Assembly: GCA_949502235.1 (NCBI GenBank)
Contig: CATBDC010000009.1
Coordinates: 1-64,000 of the forward strand
Origin: an uncultured Lachnospiraceae bacterium
GTDB lineage: Bacteria > Bacillota > Clostridia > Lachnospirales > Lachnospiraceae
DNA length: 64,000 nucleotides
Reading direction: 5' to 3'
Shown here: piece after piece, positions 44,027 to 56,033 of the stretch
Position numbering within the stretch: the stretch's first letter is position 1
Layout: each line of letters begins with the position of its first letter
The notes under the pieces: model-generated
The model's input: only the letters and a program-made list of their open reading frames with translations
What the model was told of the DNA's origin: nothing
Databases searched by the model: none
Position numbers and translations under genes: made by a program

Positions 44027-45513
44027 ATGTCCTCTCCTTCTATAACAATTCCATATTCTCTTACAAGCTTCTTAAAATCCTCTTCCTCTGTTATCTCCGG
44101 TATCTCTTCTATATATCTTCGCACCGTCTGTGCACATACTTCACGCTCTATTCCCTCATCCGCACACTGCAAAGCAATATGCATAAGCCTAAGCTCTACA
44201 GAGCCCTTAAGCTCCTCCAGTCCCTGGCGGCAGAAAGCGCCTGCCGCATCAGTCTCCCCCATCTCCTGACGCAGATATACCAGCTTCTTATAAATCTCCT
44301 CTCTCGCCGCATCCCCTTCTGCCCAGGCAAGCAGTTCCGTGTACTTCTCTGCTGCCTTCGCCATTTCTCCTGTCTTTTCATAGCCATACGCCATATAGGC
44401 AGTAAGCTTCTGCATGATAGCCTCACCAGCTGTTTTCTCACATATTTCGCAAAGTCTTACCATATTCTTTGCTGCTTCCTCACTGTTCAGAATACGGTAT
44501 CCCTCAATCAGGCACAGGTTATAGTTTTCTTTATCCTCTGCAGGCGTAGTTTTTTCTATTTCCTGTAACAGAATCAAAAGATTTTCCGCCTGCCCGGAAA
44601 TATCCTCTGTCAGCATATATCCTGACAAATCAGCAAGTCCCTCCGTCTCTTCCGCCTCTTTAAAGTACCTTCCGGCCTTCTCATAATCCTGCTTCTCCAG
44701 AAAATAAAGAAAACCCAGCTCCTTAGCAAGCTCATCTGCCCTCCTTTTGTCCCTGTTATCCGGCTCGTCTTCCCCTAAATCATTTTTTTCTAAATATTGT
44801 GCCCCAAGATCTTCTGCCATACCATCAGGCTCTGCCGGAAACGCAGACACACTTACCATATTACGGTATATACCTGCCCCTATTGCCGCAGCAGCTGTAA
44901 CTGCTGCCAGCAGTCCGAGCAAAAGCCTCCCCTTTATAGAATGTCTTTCTGCCATGCGATAAACTGGAATATCTTTCCGAAATTCGGACACCTTAGCATA
45001 TGCCCTCTTTGAATGTCCATTAAGACTTTTTGAAATAACCTTCTGAAACCTCGCCGTCTCGCCTCTTGTAAGCCCCGGCTTTGGTTCTGACACTGACAAC
45101 AGGTACTGCATCGTTTTTCCCAGTCCGTAAATATCAAGAAATTCACTCTCGGACTGATAATACTGCTCACCAGGCGGCAGAAAATGCTCTCTCACACTCC
45201 TCCGCCTCATAATCTGAAGCTGCTTTTCATTTGATTTGGCACTTGTGTCAAGAAAATAGAGTTCCTTTTCCTCTGTAATAATCATGCTATATGGATTTAC
45301 ATATCTGTAACAGGGCTTTCCCCTGCATTTATGGATGCGCTCCAGCTGCCCTGCCATATCATGAATCCAGAAAAATAACTGTTCCTTAGAAAGATTAGGA
45401 TGATATTTCATCCACCTTATAAGCGGTGTGCCCCTCACATATTCAGAGCTCACATAACAGCTTTTGCTGTGTTCAATCAGGCGCAATACATCATAACCCT
45501 CTGCATCATTCAT
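44011..45513 (-). CDS. Membrane-anchored pseudokinase with TPR-like extracellular domain
   Basis: A 500-residue protein. The N-terminal half resembles the C-lobe of a Ser/Thr kinase but is degenerate: YRYVNPYSMII replaces the catalytic HRDxKPxN loop, YFLDTS stands at the DFG position and YGLGKTMQYLL at the helix after it, and most of the N-lobe is absent. One helix (about 208-228) is followed by a TPR-like helical region to the end. The longer frame to 45681 is unlikely because a promoter lies inside it; GAGGTG 6 bases before the ATG at 45513 fits. EssB/YukC-type pseudokinases show a similar plan, but no ESX genes are nearby. Confidence 0.65.
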   Translation of the reverse strand: MNDAEGYDVLRLIEHSKSCYVSSEYVRGTPLIRWMKYHPNLSKEQLFFWIHDMAGQLERIHKCRGKPCYRYVNPYSMIITEEKELYFLDTSAKSNEKQLQIMRRRSVREHFLPPGEQYYQSESEFLDIYGLGKTMQYLLSVSEPKPGLTRGETARFQKVISKSLNGHSKRAYAKVSEFRKDIPVYRMAERHSIKGRLLLGLLAAVTAAAAIGAGIYRNMVSVSAFPAEPDGMAEDLGAQYLEKNDLGEDEPDNRDKRRADELAKELGFLYFLEKQDYEKAGRYFKEAEETEGLADLSGYMLTEDISGQAENLLILLQEIEKTTPAEDKENYNLCLIEGYRILNSEEAAKNMVRLCEICEKTAGEAIMQKLTAYMAYGYEKTGEMAKAAEKYTELLAWAEGDAAREEIYKKLVYLRQEMGETDAAGAFCRQGLEELKGSVELRLMHIALQCADEGIEREVCAQTVRRYIEEIPEITEEEDFKKLVREYGIVIEGEDIWVGR

Positions 45514-45635
45514 ATGCACCACCTCATTTCCTGCTGTTGTCTGCTGTTTTAAAATCAAGTACGGAATAGTTTCCGATTGGTTAGATATTACTTCGTGATA
45601 TGAAGAATAAAAACCAGAAATAAAAGAGTGGTTAT

Positions 45636-45664
45636 ATAATAAACCATAAAGAAGAAAAATGCAA
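45636..45664 (-). promoter_or_regulatory. Promoter of the pseudokinase/Ig-like pair
   Basis: On the minus strand TTGCAT (45664-45659), a 17-base spacer and TATTAT (45641-45636) would start transcription near 45629, leaving a leader of about 115 bases before the ATG at 45513. Confidence 0.5.
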
Positions 45665-45738
45665 GCAACAATATGTTGCATGTTTTATTTTTTGGTAGAA
45701 ATCGCTGGGAGGGGCGAAAAAGAGCCGGAGAAGGGACA

Positions 45739-45792
45739 GGACAGCACTTCAGGGAACTAACTGTTAACAGTTCATTCACCGAAGCGCTGCCC
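45739..45792 (-). terminator. Large imperfect palindrome after phosphofructokinase 2
   Basis: Arms 45739-45765 and 45766-45792 match at 21 of 27 positions around a perfect AACTGTTAACAGTT centre. On the minus strand it lies downstream of the phosphofructokinase 2 gene and is followed, about 20 bases on, by five T. It may end that transcript or be a REP-like unit. Confidence 0.4.
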
Positions 45793-45813
45793 CGTCTGCT
45801 AAGAGCATATTTT

Positions 45814-45877
45814 TATTTATGACGGCGTCCGTATCCACATTTACCATTTTATGGCGGCGTCCGTGTCCCAATTTACC
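45814..45877. repeat. Two tandem 32-base repeats at the end of phosphofructokinase 2
   Basis: Units 45814-45845 and 45846-45877 share a GGCGTCCGT core and an ATTTACC end and agree at roughly 26 of 32 positions. The first unit overlaps the stop codon of the gene (45873-45875). No spacer separates them, so this is not a CRISPR. The GGGACACGGACGCC side resembles REP-like units. Confidence 0.5.
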
Positions 45878-47120
45878 TCTGGCTAAGCTCCCTTGGCGTA
45901 TACAGATGTCTCGGAATTCCGTCAACCATTACCGGAGACACATCTCCCTGGATAAGCGGCCTTACATAGGACACAAATTCATTCGTTACATAGCTTCCGT
46001 CTTTATTTACCCATTCTCTTGGTACAAGCTTCTCATCATTAGCAATCTTGTGTACATCCTTTACCTCTGTTCCGCACTGGTACGGGTCATCGGATAATCT
46101 CTGAAGTACAACCATCTTGCCGGAATCTCCCTCGTCTGCTGCCTTTACCGCAGCGCCGCCTACCTGATATGCCTCTAAAATATCCACACGTGACGCGGAG
46201 TGGGAAGCAGAACGCTGTAATGTACTGAACTCAATGGCACGGGTTTTGCAGCCTACTTCGCCTGCAATATAGCTTGCAAGGTACGCCGCTGTTCCGGACA
46301 GCTGCTTGTGTCCGAATGCATCCACAAAATCAATGCTGCTTCCAAGTTCACAGACATATCTTCCATCTTCAAGGTGAATACCTTCAGATACTGCCACAAC
46401 AACAGAAGTCTTTGTCTCTAAAATCTTCTTAACCTTCTCACCGAATTTCTGAAGATCAAACGGAATCTCCGGCAGATAAATAAGATCCGGGCCTTCGCAG
46501 TCCTCACCCTTTGCAAGTGCTGTCGCGCCTGTAAGCCAGCCTGCATTTCTTCCCATCACCTCAACAATAGAAACAAGTCCCTTGCTGTACTCCAGACAGA
46601 AGCTGTCACGGATAATCTCCTTCATAGAGGTTCCGATATACTTTGCCGCACTTCCATAACCAGGTGTATGATCTGTCAGTGCAAGGTCATTGTCTATCGT
46701 CTTCGGGCAGCCGATAAATCTCGTTGGATGGCCGGTGATAATTGCATAATCGGATAATTTCTTAATTGTATCCATGGAATCATTTCCGCCGATATAGATA
46801 AACGCCTCAATATCAAGCTTATCTAAAATAGCCAGAATCCTGTCATAAACATCTCTGTCCTCATGAATCTCCGGCAGTTTATAACGGCATGAGCCAAGAA
46901 ATGCTGCCGGTGTTCTCTTAAGCAGCTCCACATCCAGCTCTGTTTTAATATGGTCTGACAGATCAATATACTTTTCCTCTAATAATCCCTGAACTCCGTG
47001 AAGCATTCCGTATACCTTCTTTGCTCCGCGGTCTTTCGCAGTGCGGTAAACACCTGCAAGGCTTGAATTAATCGCCGCTGTCGGGCCGCCTGACTGTCCT
47101 ACAATTACATTTCTCTCCAT
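45873..47120 (-). CDS. pfp: 6-phosphofructokinase, pyrophosphate type (copy 2)
   Basis: A 415-residue paralogue of the enzyme at 32888. It carries the same PPi-type signature, GGND at 111-114 and PKTIDND at 139-145, at identical positions, and the same start NVIVGQSGGPTA. The C-terminal thirds differ more, so the two may differ in regulation or oligomer contacts. It is transcribed alone toward the pseudokinase gene. AAGGG lies about 10 bases before the ATG. Confidence 0.87.
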   Translation of the reverse strand: MERNVIVGQSGGPTAAINSSLAGVYRTAKDRGAKKVYGMLHGVQGLLEEKYIDLSDHIKTELDVELLKRTPAAFLGSCRYKLPEIHEDRDVYDRILAILDKLDIEAFIYIGGNDSMDTIKKLSDYAIITGHPTRFIGCPKTIDNDLALTDHTPGYGSAAKYIGTSMKEIIRDSFCLEYSKGLVSIVEVMGRNAGWLTGATALAKGEDCEGPDLIYLPEIPFDLQKFGEKVKKILETKTSVVVAVSEGIHLEDGRYVCELGSSIDFVDAFGHKQLSGTAAYLASYIAGEVGCKTRAIEFSTLQRSASHSASRVDILEAYQVGGAAVKAADEGDSGKMVVLQRLSDDPYQCGTEVKDVHKIANDEKLVPREWVNKDGSYVTNEFVSYVRPLIQGDVSPVMVDGIPRHLYTPRELSQR

Positions 47121-47229
47121 AAAATCTAATCCCTTCTTCTTTGTGTTTTCATCAACATTGTTATTCTATTACATTTTTATATAAATGTCTACATGAAAAT
47201 GTTATATTTTTAGCAATATGCACGATCTT

Positions 47230-47282
47230 CGTTACTGTACACAGGTCTCTCGCATTTACTGCGCAGACCGTAAGAAAATTCT
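47230..47282 (+). repeat. Dispersed palindromic intergenic repeat, copy 2
   Basis: GTTACTGTACACAGG, then CGCATTTACTGCGCAGACCG and TAAGAAAATTCTTCA, matches copy 1 (minus strand 14384-14441) on its left side and copy 3 (57210-57266) on its right side. It lies directly after the DUF1667-like stop codon. The region 47121-47229 holds only short palindromes and the phosphofructokinase 2 leader. Confidence 0.45.
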
Positions 47283-47444
47283 TCAGTCATCCTTTTCTCC
47301 AAGCCTCCTGACCTCGCTCTGCGCGTGCATCATTCCTCTCATGCACCCATTGCCTGTCACCTCTATGACCTCTCCATCCTCATATTCTATTACCAGCTCA
47401 CAATTATTCCTGCACGCATGGCAGCTTGTTTTCAGTTTTTCCAT
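47283..47444 (-). CDS. Short DUF1667-like Cys protein
   Basis: A 53-residue protein starting 8 bases after the glpK stop codon, with AGGACAGG before its ATG. It reads CHACRNNC (8-15), DGEVIEVTGNGCMRG (24-37) and then AQSEV, which matches the front half of DUF1667: a Cys cluster, a strand and the GNxCxRG motif with a fourth Cys. Full DUF1667 proteins are about twice as long, and this one stops right after the motif. DUF1667 genes typically accompany glpK and GlpA-like FAD dehydrogenases in Clostridia. The four Cys could bind iron-sulfur or zinc. No FAD partners are present here. Confidence 0.75.
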   Translation of the reverse strand: MEKLKTSCHACRNNCELVIEYEDGEVIEVTGNGCMRGMMHAQSEVRRLGEKDD

Positions 47445-47452
47445 CCTGTCCT

Positions 47453-51491
<4,039 letters not shown>

Positions 51492-51520
51492 CCTGATTCC
51501 TCCTTTTTTATGTGAATTTT

Positions 51521-53107
51521 TTATACAATTGTCTCTAAAATCCTTTTATCTTGTATAAATACTTCCTTTATCCCGGCCTGTTTATTTTTATTAAAATTAA
51601 AGGTTAGCAAATATCCTCTGTCAAGATGATACAGATTCAAATAATCAATCAACTGCTTCTCTCCGTCTGCATTATATTTCTCACCCTTCCATATTTTGAG
51701 TTCAATTATAAATTGCTTTCCCATATAATCTACAACAATATCTGTTCTCGTCTCATTTCTTGTCTCTGCTTCCACGTAAAAGTTACCTGTTCCATTTATA
51801 ATTGGCTTCAAAAACAAAAGAAATAATTTTCGGCCCTGCTTTTCTACAAATCTTTCATCTGTTTCCCGGTATAATTCTGTATAATACTGGGAAAATTTCT
51901 TCATAACTATATCCATATCCAGATAGCCATTTTGAATAAACTGGTTCTTTCGAATACCATAGCTATTTAATTCATCATTTTTAACCAATTCCTCTGATAA
52001 ATAATATTGGTATAAATGCATTTCAAAAATACGGTTCGAAATGGCAGCAACCCCATTTTTATTTTTTATATAACCAAACATCAGTCCCAGATTCATAGAT
52101 GCACTATAAGAATTAAAAGGGTATTCGGCTCCCTCGAACAGCATATTTTGAATAATCCTGCTAATCTCAGGGTATTCGGCCAGCTGTTTTATCATATCAT
52201 CAAACAGGGTATTCGGCTCCTTAAGCAATATATCTACGGCTTTTACGATTCCGTTTCTTGACCATTTTTCCGTTTCTGATTCTTTTTGCTCCCCCTGTTC
52301 ATCTATCAGCTTACAGATACGTGAAACCAAATATGGATACCCAGATGTATATTCGTAAATCAAAGAAGCTGTGTTTCTGATATCCATTCCTGTATGATTG
52401 TCTGACTCATAATCTTTTAGCATACCTTCAATATCTCTGGCAGAAAAGCTCATGTCCAGGGTAAAGTCAGCAGCAATATTCCAGGGACTGTTATACCTGT
52501 GTGACTCATCCTTACGGATTTTCAGCTTCAGATTTTTTACATCGTATACACCCGAAAGTATGACGGAATGGAAAGTCCTCTCCTTCATCCTCATCAGGTA
52601 CTTATTCCTTAACATGCCGAGAAAGGTCAAAAAACGTTCATAACCACCAGCCTGATCTACTTCGTCAATCATCAGTACCACGGGGTCGTCTGCAGTGCTG
52701 CATAATTTCGAAATAAGAACAGATAACTCCCAAAAGCCAAATCCGCATTCCGTATTCTTCAGTTTGTCTTCACATTCCTTTACAACTTCTAAAGCCACCC
52801 CTGATTTCTTACCGTAATCCATCGAGGTATACAGAAGCTTCAGAAAATGTCTGCAGAATTCTGTTTCACTTGCAAACACTCCCCCGTCTACGCCTTCAAA
52901 GCTCATGGACAGTATAATATATTTTTCAGACAGATATTTTTCCAGACACATCAGTGTAGTGGTCTTTCCAAACTGACGTGCCCTGTTTATGGTAAAATAT
53001 TCCCCGTCATCAATAAGCTTCTCAATATTTTTTAACCTCTCATCTATTTTAACCATGTAGTGAATGTCAGGAATGCATGCGCCATTTACATTAAATCTTT
53101 TTTTCAT
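51521..53107 (-). CDS. AAA ATPase with C-terminal PD-(D/E)XK nuclease-like domain
   Basis: A 528-residue protein of the AAA-ATPase-like/PD-(D/E)XK group common in gut Firmicutes and Bacteroidetes, of unknown function. Walker A is RARQFGKTT (42-50), Walker B VVLMIDEVDQ. The C-terminal nuclease fold has Asp456 (RTDIVV) and Glu469-x-Lys471 (IIELKIW). These families often multiply and decay, and a damaged relative lies directly upstream on the other strand. GGAAAGG precedes the ATG. No transport or toxin motif is seen. Confidence 0.8.
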   Translation of the reverse strand: MKKRFNVNGACIPDIHYMVKIDERLKNIEKLIDDGEYFTINRARQFGKTTTLMCLEKYLSEKYIILSMSFEGVDGGVFASETEFCRHFLKLLYTSMDYGKKSGVALEVVKECEDKLKNTECGFGFWELSVLISKLCSTADDPVVLMIDEVDQAGGYERFLTFLGMLRNKYLMRMKERTFHSVILSGVYDVKNLKLKIRKDESHRYNSPWNIAADFTLDMSFSARDIEGMLKDYESDNHTGMDIRNTASLIYEYTSGYPYLVSRICKLIDEQGEQKESETEKWSRNGIVKAVDILLKEPNTLFDDMIKQLAEYPEISRIIQNMLFEGAEYPFNSYSASMNLGLMFGYIKNKNGVAAISNRIFEMHLYQYYLSEELVKNDELNSYGIRKNQFIQNGYLDMDIVMKKFSQYYTELYRETDERFVEKQGRKLFLLFLKPIINGTGNFYVEAETRNETRTDIVVDYMGKQFIIELKIWKGEKYNADGEKQLIDYLNLYHLDRGYLLTFNFNKNKQAGIKEVFIQDKRILETIV

Positions 53108-53121
53108 GCTTTGTCCTTTCC

Positions 53122-53149
53122 GTTACTGTTCACTCCCGTTCACAGTAAC
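53122..53149. repeat. Short hairpin repeat family, copy 1
   Basis: GTTACTGT and ACAGTAAC (53122-53129 with 53142-53149) pair around a TCACTCCCGTTC centre. Near-identical units occur at 57133-57159 and, as a half copy, at 60549-60565. All are intergenic. Confidence 0.55.
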
Positions 53150-53235
53150 CCCTTTCCCTCTTAATAACTCGTTTGCTTTACGCCTATTTAATATTTTAAC
53201 ATAACGGCAAAACAATATCTATTAATTATTCATTC

Positions 53236-53264
53236 TTGACAACCAATTGTTAATATGTTATGCC
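53236..53264 (+). promoter_or_regulatory. Promoter of the broken AAA/PD-(D/E)XK gene
   Basis: A perfect TTGACA (53236-53241), a 17-base spacer and a weak TATGCC precede GGAGGG (53281-53286) and the ATG at 53296. Confidence 0.45.
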
Positions 53265-53295
53265 TTAAGATAACACAAGTGGAGGGAGTAAATCA

Positions 53296-54656
53296 ATGGG
53301 AACATACTTAAATCCCGGCAGCAGTGGGTTTGAAGCCATCCGGAAAGGGCCGTATGTTGACAAGACCGGCCTGATAAGCCTAATCAACCGCACCATCGGC
53401 ACAAAGCAGAATCTGACCTGTATCAGCATATCATCCGTGAACTGACAGCCAGTTATCCTGAACTGAAAACCGAAGAAAGCTTCATCTCCACATTAATCAA
53501 TGCCACGATATTAACCGGGAACCGGTTTGTCATGATCATTGACGAATGGGACGCGCCAATCCGGGAATTTAAAAGCAACTGGCAGACGAAGCAGGACTAC
53601 CTGGAATCTTTGCGGATGTTATTCAAGAACAGCGGGACTACCTCCCGGATCTTTGCCGCAGCATATATGACAGGAATCCTGCCAATCAAAAAGGACGGTT
53701 CCCAGTCTGCCATATCTGATTTCCGGGAATTCTCCATTCTCGATCCCGGTGAATATGCTGAATTTACAGGGTTTACGGAAGAGGAAGTCCATACATTATG
53801 CGATACCTATCACATGCGGTTTGAAGATGCTAAGAGCTGGTATGACGAATATTCCTTTGATACCGTACATTCTGTATACAATCCTTATTCCATTATGAGT
53901 GCCATGTTAACTGGTAAATTCAAATCCTACTGGAAGAAAACATCTGCCGCAGAGGCTCTTCTGACTTATATAGATATGGACGAGGACGGACTTCAGGAGG
54001 ATATTGCCAGACTGATCAGCGGAGAAGAAATCGATGTTGATGCGGAAGGCTTTGAAAATGACTTTGAAACCTTTAAAAGCAGGGACGATGTATTAACGCT
54101 TATGATTCATCTGGGATATCTGACATATACAGAAGAAGAACACGGAAAGGGAACTGTCCGGATACCCAATATGGAGATTCGGCTGGAATTCAACCGAATC
54201 CTTAGAAAAGGATCACATACAGAGTTAATCCGTCTGATCCATGAATCGGATCATCTCCTTGAAAGTACGATACAAGGAGATTCCGAGGCTGTAGCACAGG
54301 CGATTGCACGGGTACATGACTCTAATTGCGCGCCGCAGTTCTATAATAATGAGCAGGCCTTACGTGCAGTGATCAGATATGCCTATCTCACATGCGTTGA
54401 TCAGTACAGCAGAATAGAAGAGCTTCCATCCGGCCACGAGTATGCGGATATCATATTTATCCCCAAAAAACGCTCTTTCTTGCCGGCAATGATCATTGAA
54501 TTAAAGTGGAATAAAACAGCAGCAGGAGCCATAGCTCAGATTAAAGAGCGGAACTACCCTGCGGCTCTTAAGAACTTCGGAAGTCCATTGCTTCTGGTGG
54601 GACTGAATTATGATGAAAAGACGAAGATACACTCTTGTGTAATTGAAAAACTATAA
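53296..54656 (+). pseudogene. AAA-ATPase-like/PD-(D/E)XK gene with Walker A deleted
   Basis: The gene starts normally (GGAGGG, ATG at 53296) with YLNPGSSGFEAIRKGPYVDKTGLI, but after NLTCIS the frame hits a stop at 53443-53445. From about 53409 a second frame (+1 relative) continues the protein with YQHIIRELTASYPELKTEES and runs to the nuclease domain at 54656. Full relatives have SRPRRFGKS (Walker A) and about 70-100 more residues at this junction, so an internal deletion has removed the ATP site and shifted the frame. The C-terminal PD-(D/E)XK core (EYADIIF, MIIELKWNKT) is intact, and translation from the ATG at 53532 could still yield 374 residues. Confidence 0.82.
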
Positions 54657-54669
54657 GGTCAAATAAACC

Positions 54670-54706
54670 CAGTCACTGCGGATATGTACGATTCCGCAAG
54701 TGACTG
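54670..54706 (+). terminator. Hairpin after the broken AAA/PD-(D/E)XK gene
   Basis: Arms 54670-54682 and 54693-54706 pair over 13 bases with one bulged A and a 10-base loop. It lies 14 bases after the stop codon. No T-run follows, so termination may be inefficient. Confidence 0.4.
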
Positions 54707-54803
54707 TATCAGGCGCAGGGATATGCCAGAGCATATTCCTGCAACAAAATGCCAAGGACTTTTTAATCATATGCAGAAATTCCTCTGTTCTTCTATTTTT
54801 TTA

Positions 54804-54831
54804 TTGACAAAAACCTCCCTTCCGATATAAT
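54804..54831 (+). promoter_or_regulatory. Perfect sigma-A promoter without a clear gene
   Basis: TTGACA (54804-54809), a 16-base spacer and TATAAT (54826-54831) are both exact consensus boxes. Transcription should begin near 54838 and run into a hairpin with seven T about 60 bases on. No protein gene fits. Confidence 0.75.
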
Positions 54832-54837
54832 CATTGG

Positions 54838-54898
54838 TAAAAGAGATGGGTTTTCACCGTACAGTTTTTACTCAAACGGGCTGCTCGTTTCTTTTTTT
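54838..54898 (+). ncRNA. Candidate small RNA of about 60 nt
   Basis: The interval runs from the predicted start of the consensus promoter to an intrinsic terminator: a 7-base stem (54874-54880 with 54884-54890) followed by C and seven T (54892-54898). The terminator lies over, and antisense to, the end of the mobile-element protein fragment. A short frame in it reads on past the terminator and is probably not a protein. This is inferred from promoter and terminator only. Confidence 0.4.
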
Positions 54899-55197
54899 AT
54901 TGCCAGCAAGTCAAAAAGATATTTCTTCCCGTCCGCATCATGATGCACCAACATCCGGGCAAAGAAGATATTATACCGGCAGACCTCGCCGCTCTTATCA
55001 TCATATACCGGCAGGGCAAACCGCACATCATACCGATACCACCCTTTGGCATCCTTTTCATGCTTCTTTTTCGTATTCTCCGAATACTCTCCATTCACAG
55101 CAATCTGGAGCAACTCTGGTATCCCCTGCACCGCATTGACCTTAGCCTTCGCGTCCGGACTTGTTGGTGACATATCCCAAACCCCTGCGATCATCAC
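54868..55197 (-). pseudogene. C-terminal fragment of a large polyvalent mobile-element protein
   Basis: About 109 residues containing DAKAKVNAVQGIPELLQIA, a WYRYDVRFALPVYD strand pair, RYNIFFARMLVHHDADGKKY and the end LLAIKKETSSPFE. This matches the domain found near the C-terminus of very large polyvalent proteins of phages and integrative elements in gut Firmicutes, such as those with MuF or LPD modules. The ATG has no ribosome site and the protein's bulk is missing, so this is a leftover of a lost element. Its presence here, beside a decayed gene and an AbiE pair, marks an old insertion site. Confidence 0.5.
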
Positions 55198-55209
55198 CTG
55201 CGGTGATGA
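55191..55209. other. Small perfect hairpin
   Basis: TCATCACC (55191-55198) and GGTGATGA (55202-55209) pair around a 3-base loop between the mobile-element fragment and the AbiEii-like gene. It overlaps the fragment's first codons and no T-run follows. Confidence 0.3.
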
Positions 55210-55265
55210 CTGCGCGTTCCATTGGCACGCTGAAAAACAAAAGCAGGAGGGAACTTATTGCCGTG

Positions 55266-56021
55266 TTATTCTGTAGCATACATATTACTGTAAATATCCA
55301 GGATAGAATCCTTCGGGCGGTTAATACCTATATCTGTTAAGCGGATCTCTGTCTCACGCATTTGGGCTATAAACTGTGTAATGTCCTCGCCGACAGATTT
55401 CGGAACAGTTATTTTCTGACCCTCTCGTACTAACTGGAATAAGCGGAATACATCCAGCCGGTGCTTTTTAATATCCCTTGAGTTTACATGGAGCCCTTCG
55501 GCCCTTTTGCTTTTCAGGTCCAACCATGCCTTCATTTTCAGAGGAATGATATGCTCCGCATCCAATATGGAAATACCATCGATAACGGTTCGTCCGTCTA
55601 AAGGGAAGCGGTAGTAACCGTCATTAAGAAGAATCGCAGACAGGCTGGAAACTTCATCATCAATATGCAGCGGCATAAGATGTGTGTCTGGCTGCAAGAC
55701 CACATGACTTTGCGGCCGTGAAAACAACTCGATCATTTTAGGATAAGCCGGATTTGTCGGTTCTACAAAACGATAGAACTCCGGCTTACCGTTGCTGCGC
55801 TGTCTGGCCTGATAGCCGCCAGCCTCGATAAATAACCAGAAGGCTTTTGCAAAATCTGCAGTCAGAGCCTCAACCGTCAGCACCATGTCGATGTCAACAG
55901 TCTGCCTGAAATCAAGGCCTGCATCGTTCATCAGAAGGTCACAGGCAAAGCCGCCAATTACCGTATACTGCTCCTTAAAATTACTGAAATGTTCCCGAAA
56001 TATACTGATACCGTTTATCAT
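55266..56021 (-). CDS. AbiEii-like nucleotidyltransferase toxin
   Basis: A 251-residue DNA polymerase-beta-like nucleotidyltransferase. The GG-x-DL and D-x-D core is visible as IGGFACDLL (22-30) and VDIDM (42-46). A third acidic position (PLKMKAWLDLKSKR) and the helical C-terminus fit the AbiEii/AbiGii or DUF1814 group. In type IV toxin-antitoxin systems this enzyme adds nucleotides to tRNA or another target and blocks growth after phage infection. It follows the HTH gene by 12 bases on the same strand, the standard antitoxin-then-toxin order. Somewhat shorter than classical AbiEii. Confidence 0.78.
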   Translation of the reverse strand: MINGISIFREHFSNFKEQYTVIGGFACDLLMNDAGLDFRQTVDIDMVLTVEALTADFAKAFWLFIEAGGYQARQRSNGKPEFYRFVEPTNPAYPKMIELFSRPQSHVVLQPDTHLMPLHIDDEVSSLSAILLNDGYYRFPLDGRTVIDGISILDAEHIIPLKMKAWLDLKSKRAEGLHVNSRDIKKHRLDVFRLFQLVREGQKITVPKSVGEDITQFIAQMRETEIRLTDIGINRPKDSILDIYSNMYATE

Positions 56022-56033
56022 TTGATTTTCTCC

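Noticed and set aside
45514-45681. 56-residue N-terminal extension of the pseudokinase
   Set aside because: A promoter lies within it and there is no ribosome site before the ATG at 45681, although a kinase N-lobe would be expected in this place.
45814-45877. CRISPR array
   Set aside because: Only two adjacent units without spacers, imperfect, and no cas genes.
54834-55139. 101-codon plus-strand frame after the consensus promoter
   Set aside because: It runs through an intrinsic terminator and is antisense to the conserved mobile-element protein fragment.
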